Shown: in pieces, positions 37,635 to 47,043 of the stretch | How the letters are laid out: each line of letters starts with the position of its first letter | Numbering within the stretch: the first letter of the stretch is position 1 | Source of the DNA: Gemmatimonadota bacterium | GTDB taxonomy: Bacteria > Gemmatimonadota > Gemmatimonadetes > Palauibacterales > Palauibacteraceae | NCBI GenBank assembly: GCA_029262175.1 | Contig: JAJCZV010000022.1 | Coordinates: 18,874-82,873, forward strand | Direction of reading: 5' to 3' | DNA length: 64,000 bases | Notes under the pieces: generated by a model | What the model saw: only the letters and a program-made list of their open reading frames with translations | Told to the model about the DNA's origin: nothing | The model's database searches: none | Position numbers and translations under genes: made by a program

Positions 37635-38025
37635 GACGCTTGTGAGCGGAGTCGTCGTTGCGCATGGCGAGTTGGCCGAGGCTTTCGTCGCCGTCGTGGG
37701 TCGAATCAGCGGGGCGACCGACGGCCTGAAGGCGGTGAGCAACGAAGGACTGGCCCCGGACGCATTGCGATTGAAAGTCGCCGAGCTGGTCGACTCCGAG
37801 GCGACGATCATCTTCGTCGATCTTCAAGGCGGGAGCTGCGGGCTCGCGAGCTTGGGTGTCGCGAAGGATACGCAGAACGTTGCAGTTTTGAGCGGCGTAA
37901 ACCTGCCTATGCTTCTCGACTTCGTCTTTCATCGCGACCTTCCGCTGGAGCGTCTCGTCGAACGGCTGGTAGAGAAGGGCCGAGCGGAGCTCCACTCCTG
38001 CGCGGCTTCGCGCGGGTCGAGCTGA
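37624..38025 (+). CDS. PTS mannose-family EIIA
   Basis: 133 aa. The phosphoacceptor His14 is in VVVAHGELAEAF, and FVDLQGGSCGLAS and LSGVNLPMLLDFV match the EIIA-man fold. The ATG overlaps the hprK end by 11 nt. It receives phosphate from HPr and passes it to the EIIB encoded next. The sugar is not readable. Confidence 0.9.
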   Translation: MTSETLVSGVVVAHGELAEAFVAVVGRISGATDGLKAVSNEGLAPDALRLKVAELVDSEATIIFVDLQGGSCGLASLGVAKDTQNVAVLSGVNLPMLLDFVFHRDLPLERLVERLVEKGRAELHSCAASRGSS

Positions 38026-38038
38026 AGGCCGGCACCAG

Positions 38039-38521
38039 ATGGCCTTGGAGCTTTTCCGCATCGACGAACGTTTGATCCACGGCCAAGTGGTCGTGGGCTG
38101 GGGCGCTCGTCTCGGCATCGACTTCTATGTCGTGGTCGACGACGCACTCGCGGAGAGCGACTGGGAGCAGGAGCTCTGGGCCAGCGCGCTCGGTGAAGCG
38201 ATGTCTGCTGAGTTCGTAAGCGTCACCGAAGCCTGTCGTCGATTTGCAGAACTGGACGAGCGTACGGACACGGGCGCAATCCTCACTCGGGGGACGACCG
38301 AGATGCGGGCCCTGGCCGAAGCGGGGTGCCTCGACGGAAGGAGCGTAAACATCGGCGGTATTCACGATGGACCGGGACGGGCGAAGGTGCTGGACTACGT
38401 CTTTCTGTCGCCCGCGGAGCGCGAGGATCTCCGCGTGATCGGCGAGCACGCACGCTCCGTCGTGGCGCGCCAACTGCCCACAGAGCCAAAGATTCCCCTG
38501 GCCGAGTTTCGCAGCTCATGA
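38039..38521 (+). CDS. PTS mannose/sorbose-family EIIB
   Basis: 160 aa. The active His14 is in the family motif RIDERLIHGQVVVGW. NIGGIHDGPGRAKVLDYVFLS matches the C-terminal part in part. Cytoplasmic phosphotransfer domain to the sugar. Follows EIIA after 13 nt; its stop is overlapped by EIIC (ATGA). Confidence 0.92.
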   Translation: MALELFRIDERLIHGQVVVGWGARLGIDFYVVVDDALAESDWEQELWASALGEAMSAEFVSVTEACRRFAELDERTDTGAILTRGTTEMRALAEAGCLDGRSVNIGGIHDGPGRAKVLDYVFLSPAEREDLRVIGEHARSVVARQLPTEPKIPLAEFRSS

Positions 38522-39216
38522 TGGACGTCGAGATCACCGTGGGGGAATGGCTCCTCGCATCGATGTTAGGGGCCCTGGTCGGGTTGGACGCCGTGTCGTG
38601 GCCGCAGGCGATGTGGTCGCGCCCCATCGTGGCCGCAACGATCGGCGGGTTGATCTTCGGCAATCCGGTCGCCGGTTTTCTGGTCGGTCTTTGGCTGGAG
38701 TTGGTGATGTCCCGCGATCCTCCCTTCGGCGCGGCTCGTTATCCCGAAACGGGTCCGGCGGCGCTCACCGCGGGGGCCGCTCTGGCGCTCGCGGGCTCGA
38801 GTTCGGCGCCCGCGTTGATGGGTTCGGTTTTGGTGGGGTGGACCATCGGCTGGGTCGGGATGCATTCGATCGCGGTCACGCGGAGGGCGAACGCCCGCCT
38901 CGTGGCGAAGCCTGCCGTGTTTGGAGGTCGCACCAGCGAGGTGGCTCGACGGCACCTGGCGTGCATTCGGCTCGATGCAGCCCGGGCCGGGCTGATCGTG
39001 GGCGCGCTTCTGGTCCCCTCGGTTCTGGTGGTCCGAGGCATCGCCGCCTTCCCGAGGCTGGAATTCGCAACCAACCTGGGCGGGTGGTTCTCGGCGGTGG
39101 GTCTGGCCGCTCTAACGGGGATCGGAGCGCGCGCCTTGGGTACCCGACGAAGGGAGTGGCCTGCGTTGATGGCGGGCGCCGCGGCCGGCGCGCTTTTGGC
39201 TTGGGGCGTTCGATGA
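38518..39216 (+). CDS. PTS mannose/sorbose-family EIIC
   Basis: 232 aa, strongly hydrophobic with about seven helices. It has GALVGLDAVSWPQAM, RPIVAATIGGLIFGN, and a GLWLELV segment as in EIIC-man. Membrane channel component. ATG 38518 overlaps the EIIB stop as ATGA (ATG 38521 is an equally possible start). Slightly shorter than typical EIIC proteins. Confidence 0.87.
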   Translation: MMDVEITVGEWLLASMLGALVGLDAVSWPQAMWSRPIVAATIGGLIFGNPVAGFLVGLWLELVMSRDPPFGAARYPETGPAALTAGAALALAGSSSAPALMGSVLVGWTIGWVGMHSIAVTRRANARLVAKPAVFGGRTSEVARRHLACIRLDAARAGLIVGALLVPSVLVVRGIAAFPRLEFATNLGGWFSAVGLAALTGIGARALGTRRREWPALMAGAAAGALLAWGVR

Positions 39217-39932
39217 TACCGGGGAGAGGACGGTTTCTCGCGGCCTGGGTTCGTACCTTCGCGGTTCAAGGTTCCTGGAACTATCGAACGCTGATCGGTG
39301 GAGGCATGGCCTACGCCTTGGCGCCGTTGCTCGAACGTATTCATGCGGGGGACCCGGTGGCATTGCGAAAGAGCTTGGAACGCGCAGCGACCGAATTCAA
39401 TTCGCACCCGTACCTCTCGCCGATCGCAGTGGGAGCGCTGGCCCGTTTGGAATACGATCGGCAAGACGAAGAGACGCTGCGCCGGTTCCGAGGTGCTTTG
39501 CAGGCCCCGCTCGGCGCCATGGGCGATCAAGTTCTTTGGGCGGGTTGGCGCCCGTTCTGTGTCCTTGTGTCCGGTCTCCTGTTTCTCATGGGTGTGGGCC
39601 CGGTGCTGACCGCCGCCATGTTTCTTCTCGTCTACAACGCCGGCCACGTGGCTGTGAGGGTTTGGGGGTTCAGGCTCGGGTGGGCCCGCGGCCTCGAGGT
39701 CGGGGCCGCACTCAAGGCCGTCCCGACAAAGCGGGTGTCGCGAGCCTTTGTTTTCGTCAACCAAGTGCTGATGGGAGCCGTCGCCGCGTTGCTCATCGCA
39801 CGGATTTCCGGTTTGGAACAGGGTGGGTGGATCGGCCCGAGCGCGGCGGCCGCGGGTTTGGTGGGCTATTTTGTCCCGCGCGGCGTGGCGGGCTTAGCGA
39901 TCGCTGCCTTATTCGTGGCGTGTTTGCTATGA
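39213..39932 (+). CDS. PTS mannose-family EIID
   Basis: 239 aa against about 270-280 in well-known members. It has the N-terminal FAVQGSWNYRTLIGGGMAYAL, NSHPYLSPIAVGALARLE, GDQVLWAGWRP and several C-terminal helices. Partner of EIIC in the membrane. ATG overlaps the EIIC stop, and the HPr ATG overlaps this stop. Confidence 0.88.
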   Translation: MIPGRGRFLAAWVRTFAVQGSWNYRTLIGGGMAYALAPLLERIHAGDPVALRKSLERAATEFNSHPYLSPIAVGALARLEYDRQDEETLRRFRGALQAPLGAMGDQVLWAGWRPFCVLVSGLLFLMGVGPVLTAAMFLLVYNAGHVAVRVWGFRLGWARGLEVGAALKAVPTKRVSRAFVFVNQVLMGAVAALLIARISGLEQGGWIGPSAAAAGLVGYFVPRGVAGLAIAALFVACLL

Positions 39933-40222
39933 GCGGCGAGTACTCGGGGGTGGCGACGATTCGGAACCGGCTCGGCCTCCACGCCCGTCCGGCCGCCGAG
40001 TTCGTCAGGCTAGCGGGCCGGTTCGAGGCGGAAGTCTGGGTGGAGAAGGGCGATCTCGAAGTGAATGGAAAGAGCATCATGGGGGTCATGATGTTGGCCG
40101 CCGCGGCCGGGACCGAAATCTTGATACGAGCGATCGGGACAGACGGCGATGCGGCCGTGCAGGCGCTCACGACACTCGTCGATTCAGGATTCGGCGAGGA
40201 GATGGACGAGGGACTTGCGTGA
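39929..40222 (+). CDS. ptsH: Phosphocarrier protein HPr
   Basis: 97 aa. His18 in RLGLHARPAAEF is the EI-dependent site. Ser49 in VNGKSIMGVMML is the HprK-type regulatory serine. Both sites present plus hprK in the same cluster suggests kinase control of the PTS. ATGA overlap with EIID. The PTS enzyme I gene follows 16 nt later. Confidence 0.94.
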   Translation: MSGEYSGVATIRNRLGLHARPAAEFVRLAGRFEAEVWVEKGDLEVNGKSIMGVMMLAAAAGTEILIRAIGTDGDAAVQALTTLVDSGFGEEMDEGLA

Positions 40223-40238
40223 GCGCGGGGGCGGGGAT

Positions 40239-41984
40239 GTGAGCGAAGTCATCCTGGGGATCGGGGCCTCCCAAGGCCGCGCCGTGGGCCCGGTGCGTCG
40301 GGTGCATTGGCAGCTGCCGGCGCCACCGCACCGCACCATCGAACGTTCCGATACCGAGCGCGAAATCGCGCGGTTCAACGAAGCTCGTATCTGGGCTCGA
40401 GAACGAATCCGTGAGACTCGAGAACAGACCGCCTCGACCCTCGGCGAGGTCGAGGCGAACATCTTTGACCCGCAAATCCTCATGCTCGAGGATCCGGAGC
40501 TGATACAGGGCACAGAACGATATATCCGCGAGAATCTGCTGTCGGCCGAACGCGCGTGCGACTGGCGACTCACGGAACTACGAGTAGCGATTCTAGACGC
40601 GGCCCATCTGATCATCGTGGATCGCCTCGCCGATCTTCAGGACATTCGATTTCGAGTGTTGAGTCGATTGGCCGGGGGGGACGAGGATCCGCTCTTGTTA
40701 CCAACCGAACCTGGCATCCTGGTCTTCGAGGACCTGACGCCCAGTGTGGCCGTTCGACTGGACCCGGAGTTGGCGCTCGGCCTCGTAAGCGCGGCGGGGT
40801 CCAGGAGCGCGCACAGCGCGGTGCTGGCGCGATCCCTCGGGATCCCTTCTGTGGTGGGCGTCGGCCCCGAACTCTCTCGGCTCCCAAACGGCCGCATGTT
40901 GATGATCGACGGCGGGACGGGGCGGCTCACGCTCGACCCGGATCCCCGCGAGATCGAGGCGCACGGTCAGATGGCGCGGCGTCTTTCCGAGTTGCGCCAA
41001 CACCCTGGAACCCAGGATCCGACCCCGACCTACACCGCCGATGGCGAGCGCGTGTACTTGAGGGCGAACATCGACCAACCGGGAGACGTCGCGGCGGCCA
41101 AGCAAGTCGGCGCCGAAGGTGTGGGGCTGTTTCGCTCGGAATTCCTCGTCATTGGTCGACGCGTGATCCCCAGCGAAGAGGAACAGTTCGTCGCCTACCG
41201 CGAGGTGTTGGGTGGCTTCCCGGATCAACAAGTCACGCTCCGAACGTTCGATATCGGAGGGGACAAGTTCCCGCTCTTTCTCGAGATGCCGCCCGAAGAA
41301 AACCCCTATTTGGGCTGGCGTGCGATTCGAATTTGCCTGGACTTGCCCGATCTGTTTCGAAACCAGCTCAGGGCCGCGATCCGGGCGGGTGGGGCCAAGG
41401 GCAGGATGCGGCTCCTCATCCCCTTTGTCATTTCCGAGGACGAGATCCTCCGCACCCGTGAGATCCTGGACTCGGTGGTAGAGGATGTGGCTGGTGGGAC
41501 AAAGGTCTCGCTCGGCGTGATGGTCGAAACCCCGGCCTTGGCCGAAACGCTCGATATCGTAGCCCGGCATCTAGATTTCATCAGCCTAGGTACGAATGAT
41601 CTAACGCAGTATTCGCTCGCGGTGGACCGTGGGAACGCGCGACTCCAACACCTTGCCGACCCGCTTCATCCAGCGATGGTGCGGATGTATGCGCGGGTCT
41701 TCGAAACCGCCACCGCGGCCAATCTGGATATCGGGGTCTGCGGAGACTTGGCAGCGGACCCGGTCGGCTTGGGGTTACTCCTAGGTCTCGGATTCCGGGA
41801 CTTGAGTCTTGCACCTCAATCGATTCCGGAAGTGCGCGATCTGATCGAAATGGTGTCCACGGAGGTGCTGCGGGAAGTATGCGGCGACTTATCCGTTCCT
41901 GAGCGTGTCGTCGGCATCCGGGCACGCCTCAATGAGTACTTGGAGGCCACGGTCCCACCCGAAACGATGACGGCTACGTCCTAA
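40239..41984 (+). CDS. ptsI: PTS enzyme I (PEP-protein phosphotransferase)
   Basis: 581 aa. The N-terminal domain begins [14 protein letters not shown], and the phosphohistidine loop is [21 protein letters not shown]. The usual GGRTSHxxI is altered at three positions but His is kept. The C-terminal PEP domain has [45 protein letters not shown] and the catalytic Cys in [12 protein letters not shown] 40239 is used. Last gene of the PTS cluster; no E. coli-type crr follows. Confidence 0.94.
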   Translation: MSEVILGIGASQGRAVGPVRRVHWQLPAPPHRTIERSDTEREIARFNEARIWARERIRETREQTASTLGEVEANIFDPQILMLEDPELIQGTERYIRENLLSAERACDWRLTELRVAILDAAHLIIVDRLADLQDIRFRVLSRLAGGDEDPLLLPTEPGILVFEDLTPSVAVRLDPELALGLVSAAGSRSAHSAVLARSLGIPSVVGVGPELSRLPNGRMLMIDGGTGRLTLDPDPREIEAHGQMARRLSELRQHPGTQDPTPTYTADGERVYLRANIDQPGDVAAAKQVGAEGVGLFRSEFLVIGRRVIPSEEEQFVAYREVLGGFPDQQVTLRTFDIGGDKFPLFLEMPPEENPYLGWRAIRICLDLPDLFRNQLRAAIRAGGAKGRMRLLIPFVISEDEILRTREILDSVVEDVAGGTKVSLGVMVETPALAETLDIVARHLDFISLGTNDLTQYSLAVDRGNARLQHLADPLHPAMVRMYARVFETATAANLDIGVCGDLAADPVGLGLLLGLGFRDLSLAPQSIPEVRDLIEMVSTEVLREVCGDLSVPERVVGIRARLNEYLEATVPPETMTATS

Positions 41985-42081
41985 ACGCCAAGGGCGTGTT
42001 CTCGCGAAGTCGGCTTACTCGCACTATTCTCGCCCGGCAGTTGTACCAGAAGATTCATTGACCCGTCTCTCGGAGTGCGCT

Positions 42082-43227
42082 TTGACAAACGGAACACAAC
42101 CCTTCTCATCAGAGTCGGTGACGGAGGGTCATCCCGATAAAGTCGCCGACCAGGTTTCCGACGCGGTCCTCGACGCGATTCTGGCTGAGGACTCGGCTGG
42201 ACGAGTCGCTTGCGAGACCATGGTCACGACGGGGCTCGTGATGGTGGCCGGTGAAATCACGACGTCTGCGTATGTAGACATCCCGACGATCGCGCGCGAA
42301 GTGCTTCGCGACATCGGATATGATGAAGGTGCACACGGGATCTCATGGGACCGCTGTGCGGTGATGACCTCCATCGATCAGCAGTCCGCACACATCGCGA
42401 TGGGCGTGGACACCGGCGGCGCCGGAGACCAAGGGATGATGTTCGGGTATGCGACGAACGAGACCGAGTCGCTGATGCCGCTGCCGATCACCCTCGCCCA
42501 TCAATTGACCCGACGCTTAGCGGATGTCCGTAAGTCCGGGGACCTGGCGTGGCTGCGACCCGACGGAAAATCTCAGGTGAGTGTCGAGTACCAGGACGCG
42601 AAGCCTGTGCGGATCACCACCGTCGTCGTCTCGGCTCAGCATGACCCGGATCCTACGAACGAAGAAATCCGCGCTTCGATTATTGAAAAGGTGATTACGC
42701 CCGTTCTCCCGGCCGAGCTTTACGATCCCGACGATATTACCTACCACATCAATCCGACCGGACGCTTCGAGATTGGGGGGCCGCAGGGTGATTGCGGGCT
42801 CACGGGTCGCAAGATCATCGTGGACACCTACGGTGGGGTCGGCAGCCACGGTGGTGGCGCGTTCTCCGGCAAAGACCCGTCGAAGGTCGATCGCTCCGCG
42901 GCGTATGCCGCTCGCTGGATCGCGAAGAACGTTGTCGCCGCGGGGTTGGCCGAGCGGGCCCAAGTACAACTCGCCTACGCGATCGGCGTCCCCGAACCCG
43001 TCAGCGTGATGGTCAACACGTTCGGAACGGGCACTCAGTCGGATGATGCGTTGGCCGCCAAGGTTCAAGAGGTGTTCGATCTTCGCCCGGCGGCGATCAT
43101 TGAGCGACTCGCGCTGCGAAACCCGATCTATCGTCAGACTGCCGCGTACGGCCACTTTGGGCGGGAGCCCGAGAACGGCGGGTTCACGTGGGAGAAGACG
43201 GACCGAGTCGAAGAGCTCACCAGCTAG
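42082..43227 (+). CDS. metK: S-adenosylmethionine synthetase MetK
   Basis: 381 aa. It has [47 protein letters not shown] and [16 protein letters not shown], all family signatures. I chose TTG 42082 because GGAG lies 6 nt upstream and the peptide then begins [12 protein letters not shown], the normal position. TTG 42058 is further upstream. No SAM riboswitch is visible in the 97-nt gap before it. Confidence 0.95.
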   Translation: MTNGTQPFSSESVTEGHPDKVADQVSDAVLDAILAEDSAGRVACETMVTTGLVMVAGEITTSAYVDIPTIAREVLRDIGYDEGAHGISWDRCAVMTSIDQQSAHIAMGVDTGGAGDQGMMFGYATNETESLMPLPITLAHQLTRRLADVRKSGDLAWLRPDGKSQVSVEYQDAKPVRITTVVVSAQHDPDPTNEEIRASIIEKVITPVLPAELYDPDDITYHINPTGRFEIGGPQGDCGLTGRKIIVDTYGGVGSHGGGAFSGKDPSKVDRSAAYAARWIAKNVVAAGLAERAQVQLAYAIGVPEPVSVMVNTFGTGTQSDDALAAKVQEVFDLRPAAIIERLALRNPIYRQTAAYGHFGREPENGGFTWEKTDRVEELTS

Positions 43228-43474
43228 ACCGAGGGTATGTCAGAAGACATCGCGCCAACCAGGGGATGCAGGAAATCGCCAGCAGTCGGGGCGATCTGCA
43301 GCCGTGCGCGCAAGTTGTCGTCAAGCGCGGGCGGGGCGTGAAGGCTCGCGCGTGGGCGTCCTTACCGGTTCGGCACCGCCTGGCAGAAGACCTGCACCGC
43401 GCCGGCCCTAGAGCGAGTTCGAGAAATCGCGCGTCTGGGCAGTCCGCCGGAGCGCCGGCTTGATGGAGCGGGAG
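43228..43474. other. 247-nt gap with no supported gene
   Basis: Several short ORFs exist, the best being a 66-codon frame at 43266-43463 and one from 43188 that overlaps metK. None has a ribosome-binding site plus recognisable product. The bases around 43266 (ATGCAGGAAATCG) resemble the start of the next gene (ATGCAGGAGGTCA), which may be chance. No tRNA or regulatory RNA seen. Confidence 0.4.
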
Positions 43475-44038
43475 ATGCAGGAGGTCAGCGTAGCGAGCCT
43501 TGGGCTCGACAAATCGTCCAGCACTCCGGTCGTCATCCTGAAGGAAAAGGATGGGGAGCGTCTACTCCCGATCTGGATCGGGCCCGGCGAGGCCTCGGCC
43601 ATCGCGATGGAGCTGGCCGGAATCCACTTCGCCAGACCGCTGACTCACGACTTGTTCCAGGCGGTGGTTCGCGGACTCGGAAGCGCCCTCGTCAGAGTCA
43701 TGATCACGAAGGTCGTGGACAACACCTATTTCGCCTCTTTGGTTTTCCACCAGGACGGAGAGTACATCTCGATCGACGCACGGCCGAGCGACAGCATCGC
43801 GCTCGCGTTGCGCGCGGAGGCCCCCATCTATGCCGACGAGAGCCTGCTCGAGGTGTCGGTCATGGACATGGACATGGACGTCGACGACACCGGCTTCGAG
43901 GATGACGTGGACGACTTCGATGCGGAGGCGGCGCACGTCGGTGATCCCGTGTTTGGTGACGCCGAAGGTTCGGATGAGCCGCTGCGCGACTACCTGAAGC
44001 GTCTCGATCCCGAGGACTTCGGTCGCTTCGACCCCTAG
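43475..44038 (+). CDS. Bifunctional nuclease family (BFN/DUF151) protein
   Basis: 187 aa. The N-terminal about 130 residues follow the family: TPVVILKEKDGERLLPIWIGPGEASAIA, RPLTHDLF, and SIDARPSDSIALALRAEAPIYA. The C-terminus is strongly acidic with MDMDMDVDDTG and many Asp. ATG 43475 has GGAG 6 nt upstream and gives the typical short N-terminus; ATG 43463 is the alternative. Biological role in bacteria is uncertain. Confidence 0.88.
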   Translation: MQEVSVASLGLDKSSSTPVVILKEKDGERLLPIWIGPGEASAIAMELAGIHFARPLTHDLFQAVVRGLGSALVRVMITKVVDNTYFASLVFHQDGEYISIDARPSDSIALALRAEAPIYADESLLEVSVMDMDMDVDDTGFEDDVDDFDAEAAHVGDPVFGDAEGSDEPLRDYLKRLDPEDFGRFDP

Positions 44039-44107
44039 AAGCGCGTGCCGCGCCGTCTTGCGTGAGTGCTCCGCTCGAGCGCAGCTTATCCCCGCAGCAA
44101 AAATTGA

Positions 44108-44216
44108 CATGGAAGGCCAAACGGAAGTCGGTGTAAGTCCGACGCGGCCCCGCCACTGTAAGAGGTCTCGGGTAGTCACCCGAAGTGCCTCGAGCCAGGA
44201 GACGTGTCCTTCCATG
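44108..44216 (+). ncRNA. Cobalamin (B12) riboswitch
   Basis: Classic AdoCbl-riboswitch core. A 9-bp closing stem CATGGAAGG (44108-44116) / CCTTCCATG (44208-44216) encloses GGTGTAAGTCC, the B12 box GCCACTGTAAG at 44152, and GAGCCAGGAGAC. It lies upstream of btuF and is expected to repress the btu operon when B12 is bound. Confidence 0.95.
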
Positions 44217-44244
44217 CCCCAACTGATGCTCTTCGCGGGAAGAG

Positions 44245-44305
44245 CGGGGCCCGGCCAACCGCCGAGCGAGCCTTCGGCTCACCCCCGTTCGTCCAGGAGC
44301 GGGGG
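44245..44305 (+). promoter_or_regulatory. Candidate expression platform of the B12 riboswitch
   Basis: CCCCCG at 44282-44287 can pair with CGGGGG at 44300-44305, placing the btuF Shine-Dalgarno AGGAG (44295-44299) in the loop. The same C-run can instead pair with CGGGG at 44245-44249, which would free it. A small GAGCC-TTC-GGCTC hairpin (44268-44280) lies between. The switch model is inference from base pairing only. Confidence 0.55.
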
Positions 44306-44307
44306 AT

Positions 44308-45243
44308 GTGATTCAACCAAAAAAGAGTCTGTTTGTCCTGATCGCCGTTTTCGCGCTCGGTGTGGTCGGCTACGCGTGGACGAAAAGCCGGACACCCGCG
44401 TCGGGCCGTGTTGACCGGATCGGGGCGGACGGTCGCCCGAGTCGCGTCGTGTCGCTCGTTCCAGCGGCCACCGAGATTCTGTTCGCGTTGGGAGCCGAAG
44501 ATCTTCTAGTCGGTCGGACGCGATGGGATGTTCACCCGGCTGCAGCGCTTTCGATTCCAGATGTCGGCGATGCGCTCCATCCCTCCCTGGAGGCGGTGCT
44601 CGCGCTCCAACCAGATCTCGTCCTGCTCTATTCAGGCGAAACCAACCGAGGGGTGGCCGCGCGCCTCGAAGCGCTCGGGATCCGCACGCTTTCGCTCCGG
44701 CATGACACCCTCGGCGACCTCGACCAGACCGTCCGCCGTCTTGGCGCACTGGCGGGCTGTCCCGGGAGCGCAGAGCAGCTGAACCGACGAATCCGGGCAG
44801 GGTTGGAAGAAGTCGCGACGGCCACACGGTTGCGGTCCCGACGACGGGTCTACTACGACGCGTGGGCCGATCCCCCCATCACGATCGGCGTGGATAGCTT
44901 TCTCGACTCGCTGCTGATGATCGCCGGTGGAGAAAACGTCTTTCGTGACGTGGGTGGCACTGCGCCCCGCGTTAGTCTGGAGGCGATCGTGCACCGCGAC
45001 CCCGACGTCGTGTTGGTCCCTGTTTCTCCGGACTCGCTGACCCAGGTGTCGAGTCTCCTTACGCGTCCCGGTTGGGAGGCCGTCCCCGCCGTGGCCAATC
45101 GACGGGTGGGTCTGGTGGACCAGGACTTGGTGAGTCGGCTGGGTCCACGGGTTGCCGACGCGGCGTGGGCACTCGCGGCGGCCCTGCACGGAGATGTGGA
45201 CATTCCAGTCGTCACGCATCCGGCCCTCACATGCCAAGGCTGA
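44308..45243 (+). CDS. btuF: Cobalamin-binding protein BtuF-like (ABC transporter)
   Basis: 311 aa. The N-terminus is a signal or anchor helix (about 8-24) with no lipobox cysteine. The mature part starts RVVSLVPAATEILFALGAED, the BtuF/helical-backbone binding protein pattern, and includes LQPDLVLLYSGETN and VGVDSFLDS-like segments. GTG 44308 with AGGAG 8 nt upstream, in the riboswitch platform. Binds B12 in the periplasm and delivers it to BtuCD. Confidence 0.9.
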   Translation: MIQPKKSLFVLIAVFALGVVGYAWTKSRTPASGRVDRIGADGRPSRVVSLVPAATEILFALGAEDLLVGRTRWDVHPAAALSIPDVGDALHPSLEAVLALQPDLVLLYSGETNRGVAARLEALGIRTLSLRHDTLGDLDQTVRRLGALAGCPGSAEQLNRRIRAGLEEVATATRLRSRRRVYYDAWADPPITIGVDSFLDSLLMIAGGENVFRDVGGTAPRVSLEAIVHRDPDVVLVPVSPDSLTQVSSLLTRPGWEAVPAVANRRVGLVDQDLVSRLGPRVADAAWALAAALHGDVDIPVVTHPALTCQG

Positions 45244-46229
45244 CGCACCCGATGCTCGGGCTCATTGGGCTGAGCGCGGCGGTGTTTGCCGTCGGTCTTG
45301 GGAGCCTGTTCCTCGGGGCTGCAGCGGTTGCTCCTTCCGATGTGTGGGCGGCCCTGCGGGGCGGCGATCCGGGCGGTGGGGCGGGCACGATCGTTCGCTC
45401 GCTTCGTCTCCCGCGGGTTCTGTGCGGCGGGCTGACGGGGGCAGCGCTGGCCCTGTCGGGGGCGCTCTTTCAAGCGTTGCTGCGTAACCCGCTTGCCGAG
45501 CCGTACCTGCTCGGGGTTTCCTCGGGCGCCGCCCTGGGAGCGGTCATTGCACTCACCCTCCTGGGCGGGGCCTTGGGCCCGGCAGCTCCGGTTCTCTTTG
45601 CGTTTGTGGGGGGATTGGTCGCGATCGCGATCGTTTTCCGTGTGGCCCTGTCGGTCGGTCGACTGGACACCCACGTCCTGATCTTGGCGGGCGTCGTCGT
45701 GGCGTCGTTCTTTGGAGCCGCGGTCATGCTCTTGCTCTCTTTGGCCGAAGCGGACGCGCTTCGCTCCGCGGTCTTGTGGACGATGGGCAGCCTCGAGCGG
45801 GCGAGTTGGGGGGCTGCGGGCGTGCTGGCGGTCTGCGTTCTCGTCTCCGGCGTGCTCGCTTTTGGCTTGTCGCGTCATCTGAATGCGTTTGCCCTCGGCG
45901 AGGACGCCGCCGCTGCGCTAGGCGCACGGGTCGAGCCAGTGAAGCGCGTGGCCTATGTGCTGGCGTCGCTGCTTGCCGCCGTGGCCGTGAGCACCGCGGG
46001 AGTGATTGGTTTCGTGGGGCTTGTCGTGCCCCACGCCGTGCGCATGGTGTGGGGGACCGATCACCGTGTCTTGCTCCCGCTGGCCGCTCTGGCCGGCGCC
46101 GCGTCCCTCATCCTGGCCGACGCTGTGGCTCGGACCGCGTTTCGGCCCCTCGAACTCCCGGTGGGCGTCGTGACGGCGATCCTCGGCGTCCCGCTGTTTC
46201 TCGTGCTGCTCCGGCGCCGACTTGCCTGA
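45231..46229 (+). CDS. btuC: ABC transporter permease BtuC-like (FecCD family)
   Basis: 332 aa with about ten membrane helices. It has RLPRVLCGGLTGAALALSGA, QALLRNPLAEPYLLGVSSGA, and GFVGLVVPHAVRM, the family hallmarks. Starts 13 nt before the btuF stop. Specificity for B12 is assigned from the riboswitch and btuF. Confidence 0.92.
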   Translation: MPRLTHPMLGLIGLSAAVFAVGLGSLFLGAAAVAPSDVWAALRGGDPGGGAGTIVRSLRLPRVLCGGLTGAALALSGALFQALLRNPLAEPYLLGVSSGAALGAVIALTLLGGALGPAAPVLFAFVGGLVAIAIVFRVALSVGRLDTHVLILAGVVVASFFGAAVMLLLSLAEADALRSAVLWTMGSLERASWGAAGVLAVCVLVSGVLAFGLSRHLNAFALGEDAAAALGARVEPVKRVAYVLASLLAAVAVSTAGVIGFVGLVVPHAVRMVWGTDHRVLLPLAALAGAASLILADAVARTAFRPLELPVGVVTAILGVPLFLVLLRRRLA

Positions 46230-47043
46230 GACGACCGCTGCGGCGTTTTCGATCTCCGGCGTGACCTTCACCTACCGCGGCTCGCCCATCCCCGCGATAC
46301 GGGACCTGAGCCTGGAGATCGGCCCCCGGCAGTTCACGGCCTTGATCGGCCCGAACGGAGCGGGGAAGAGCACGTTGGTTCGTCTGTTGGCCGGGCTCTC
46401 TCCGCCGGATTGCGGGACCATCCAGTGTCTCGGGGTTGAACTCGGCGACTGGAATCGAGCTCGGCTCGCGCGTCGGGTCGCCGTCGTGGCCCAGGAACCC
46501 GCTTCGGTGGTAGCGCTCTCGGTCCAGGAATACGTGGCCCTCGGGCGGAACCCGTACGTCGGCCCGTGGTCCGCGCTCGGCGCCTCGGATCACGAGGTCG
46601 TGGAGGCCGCTCTGGCTCGAACGGACCTTTCTGACTTGCGGGGTCGTCAATTGGCCGAGCTCTCGGGTGGGGAGCGACAGCGCACACGGCTCGCTCGCGC
46701 GTTGGCTCAGGAGCCGGAAATCCTCGTGCTCGATGAGCCGACCGCGTTCTTGGACTTCCGACATGCGCTGTGGACCTTTCAGACGCTCGAGGACCTCGTG
46801 ACGCATCACGAAATGACCGTGGTGTGCGTCACGCACGACATGAACCTCGCCAGTCGACACGCCACCCGTCTGGTTCTCGTGGGCGATGGGAGGCTTTTGG
46901 CGGTTGGGGATCCGGGATCGGTTCTGTCTCGAGCCACACTCGCCGAGGCATACGGGTGCGAAGTCGCGATCGAGCATCGACCCGGTCTCGGTCATTGCGT
47001 CCTCCCCGTGCGCGCCTTGACGAAACCGGCGGGTGGGGCATGA
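46222..47043 (+). CDS. btuD: ABC transporter ATP-binding protein BtuD-like
   Basis: 273 aa. Walker A GPNGAGKSTLVRLL, Q-loop VVAQEP, signature LSGGERQRTRLARALAQEP, Walker B ILVLDEPTAFLD, and the switch His in VCVTHDMN. TTG 46222 overlaps the btuC end by 8 nt. Completes the inner-membrane importer. Confidence 0.93.
   Translation: MPETTAAAFSISGVTFTYRGSPIPAIRDLSLEIGPRQFTALIGPNGAGKSTLVRLLAGLSPPDCGTIQCLGVELGDWNRARLARRVAVVAQEPASVVALSVQEYVALGRNPYVGPWSALGASDHEVVEAALARTDLSDLRGRQLAELSGGERQRTRLARALAQEPEILVLDEPTAFLDFRHALWTFQTLEDLVTHHEMTVVCVTHDMNLASRHATRLVLVGDGRLLAVGDPGSVLSRATLAEAYGCEVAIEHRPGLGHCVLPVRALTKPAGGA

Noticed and set aside
41985..42081. SAM riboswitch before metK
   Set aside because: Only a 5-bp ACGCC/GGCGT hairpin is seen; no SAM-I or SAM-II core.
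43188..43463. 91-codon ORF overlapping the metK end
   Set aside because: No ribosome-binding site, Arg-rich shadow-like translation, no known family.
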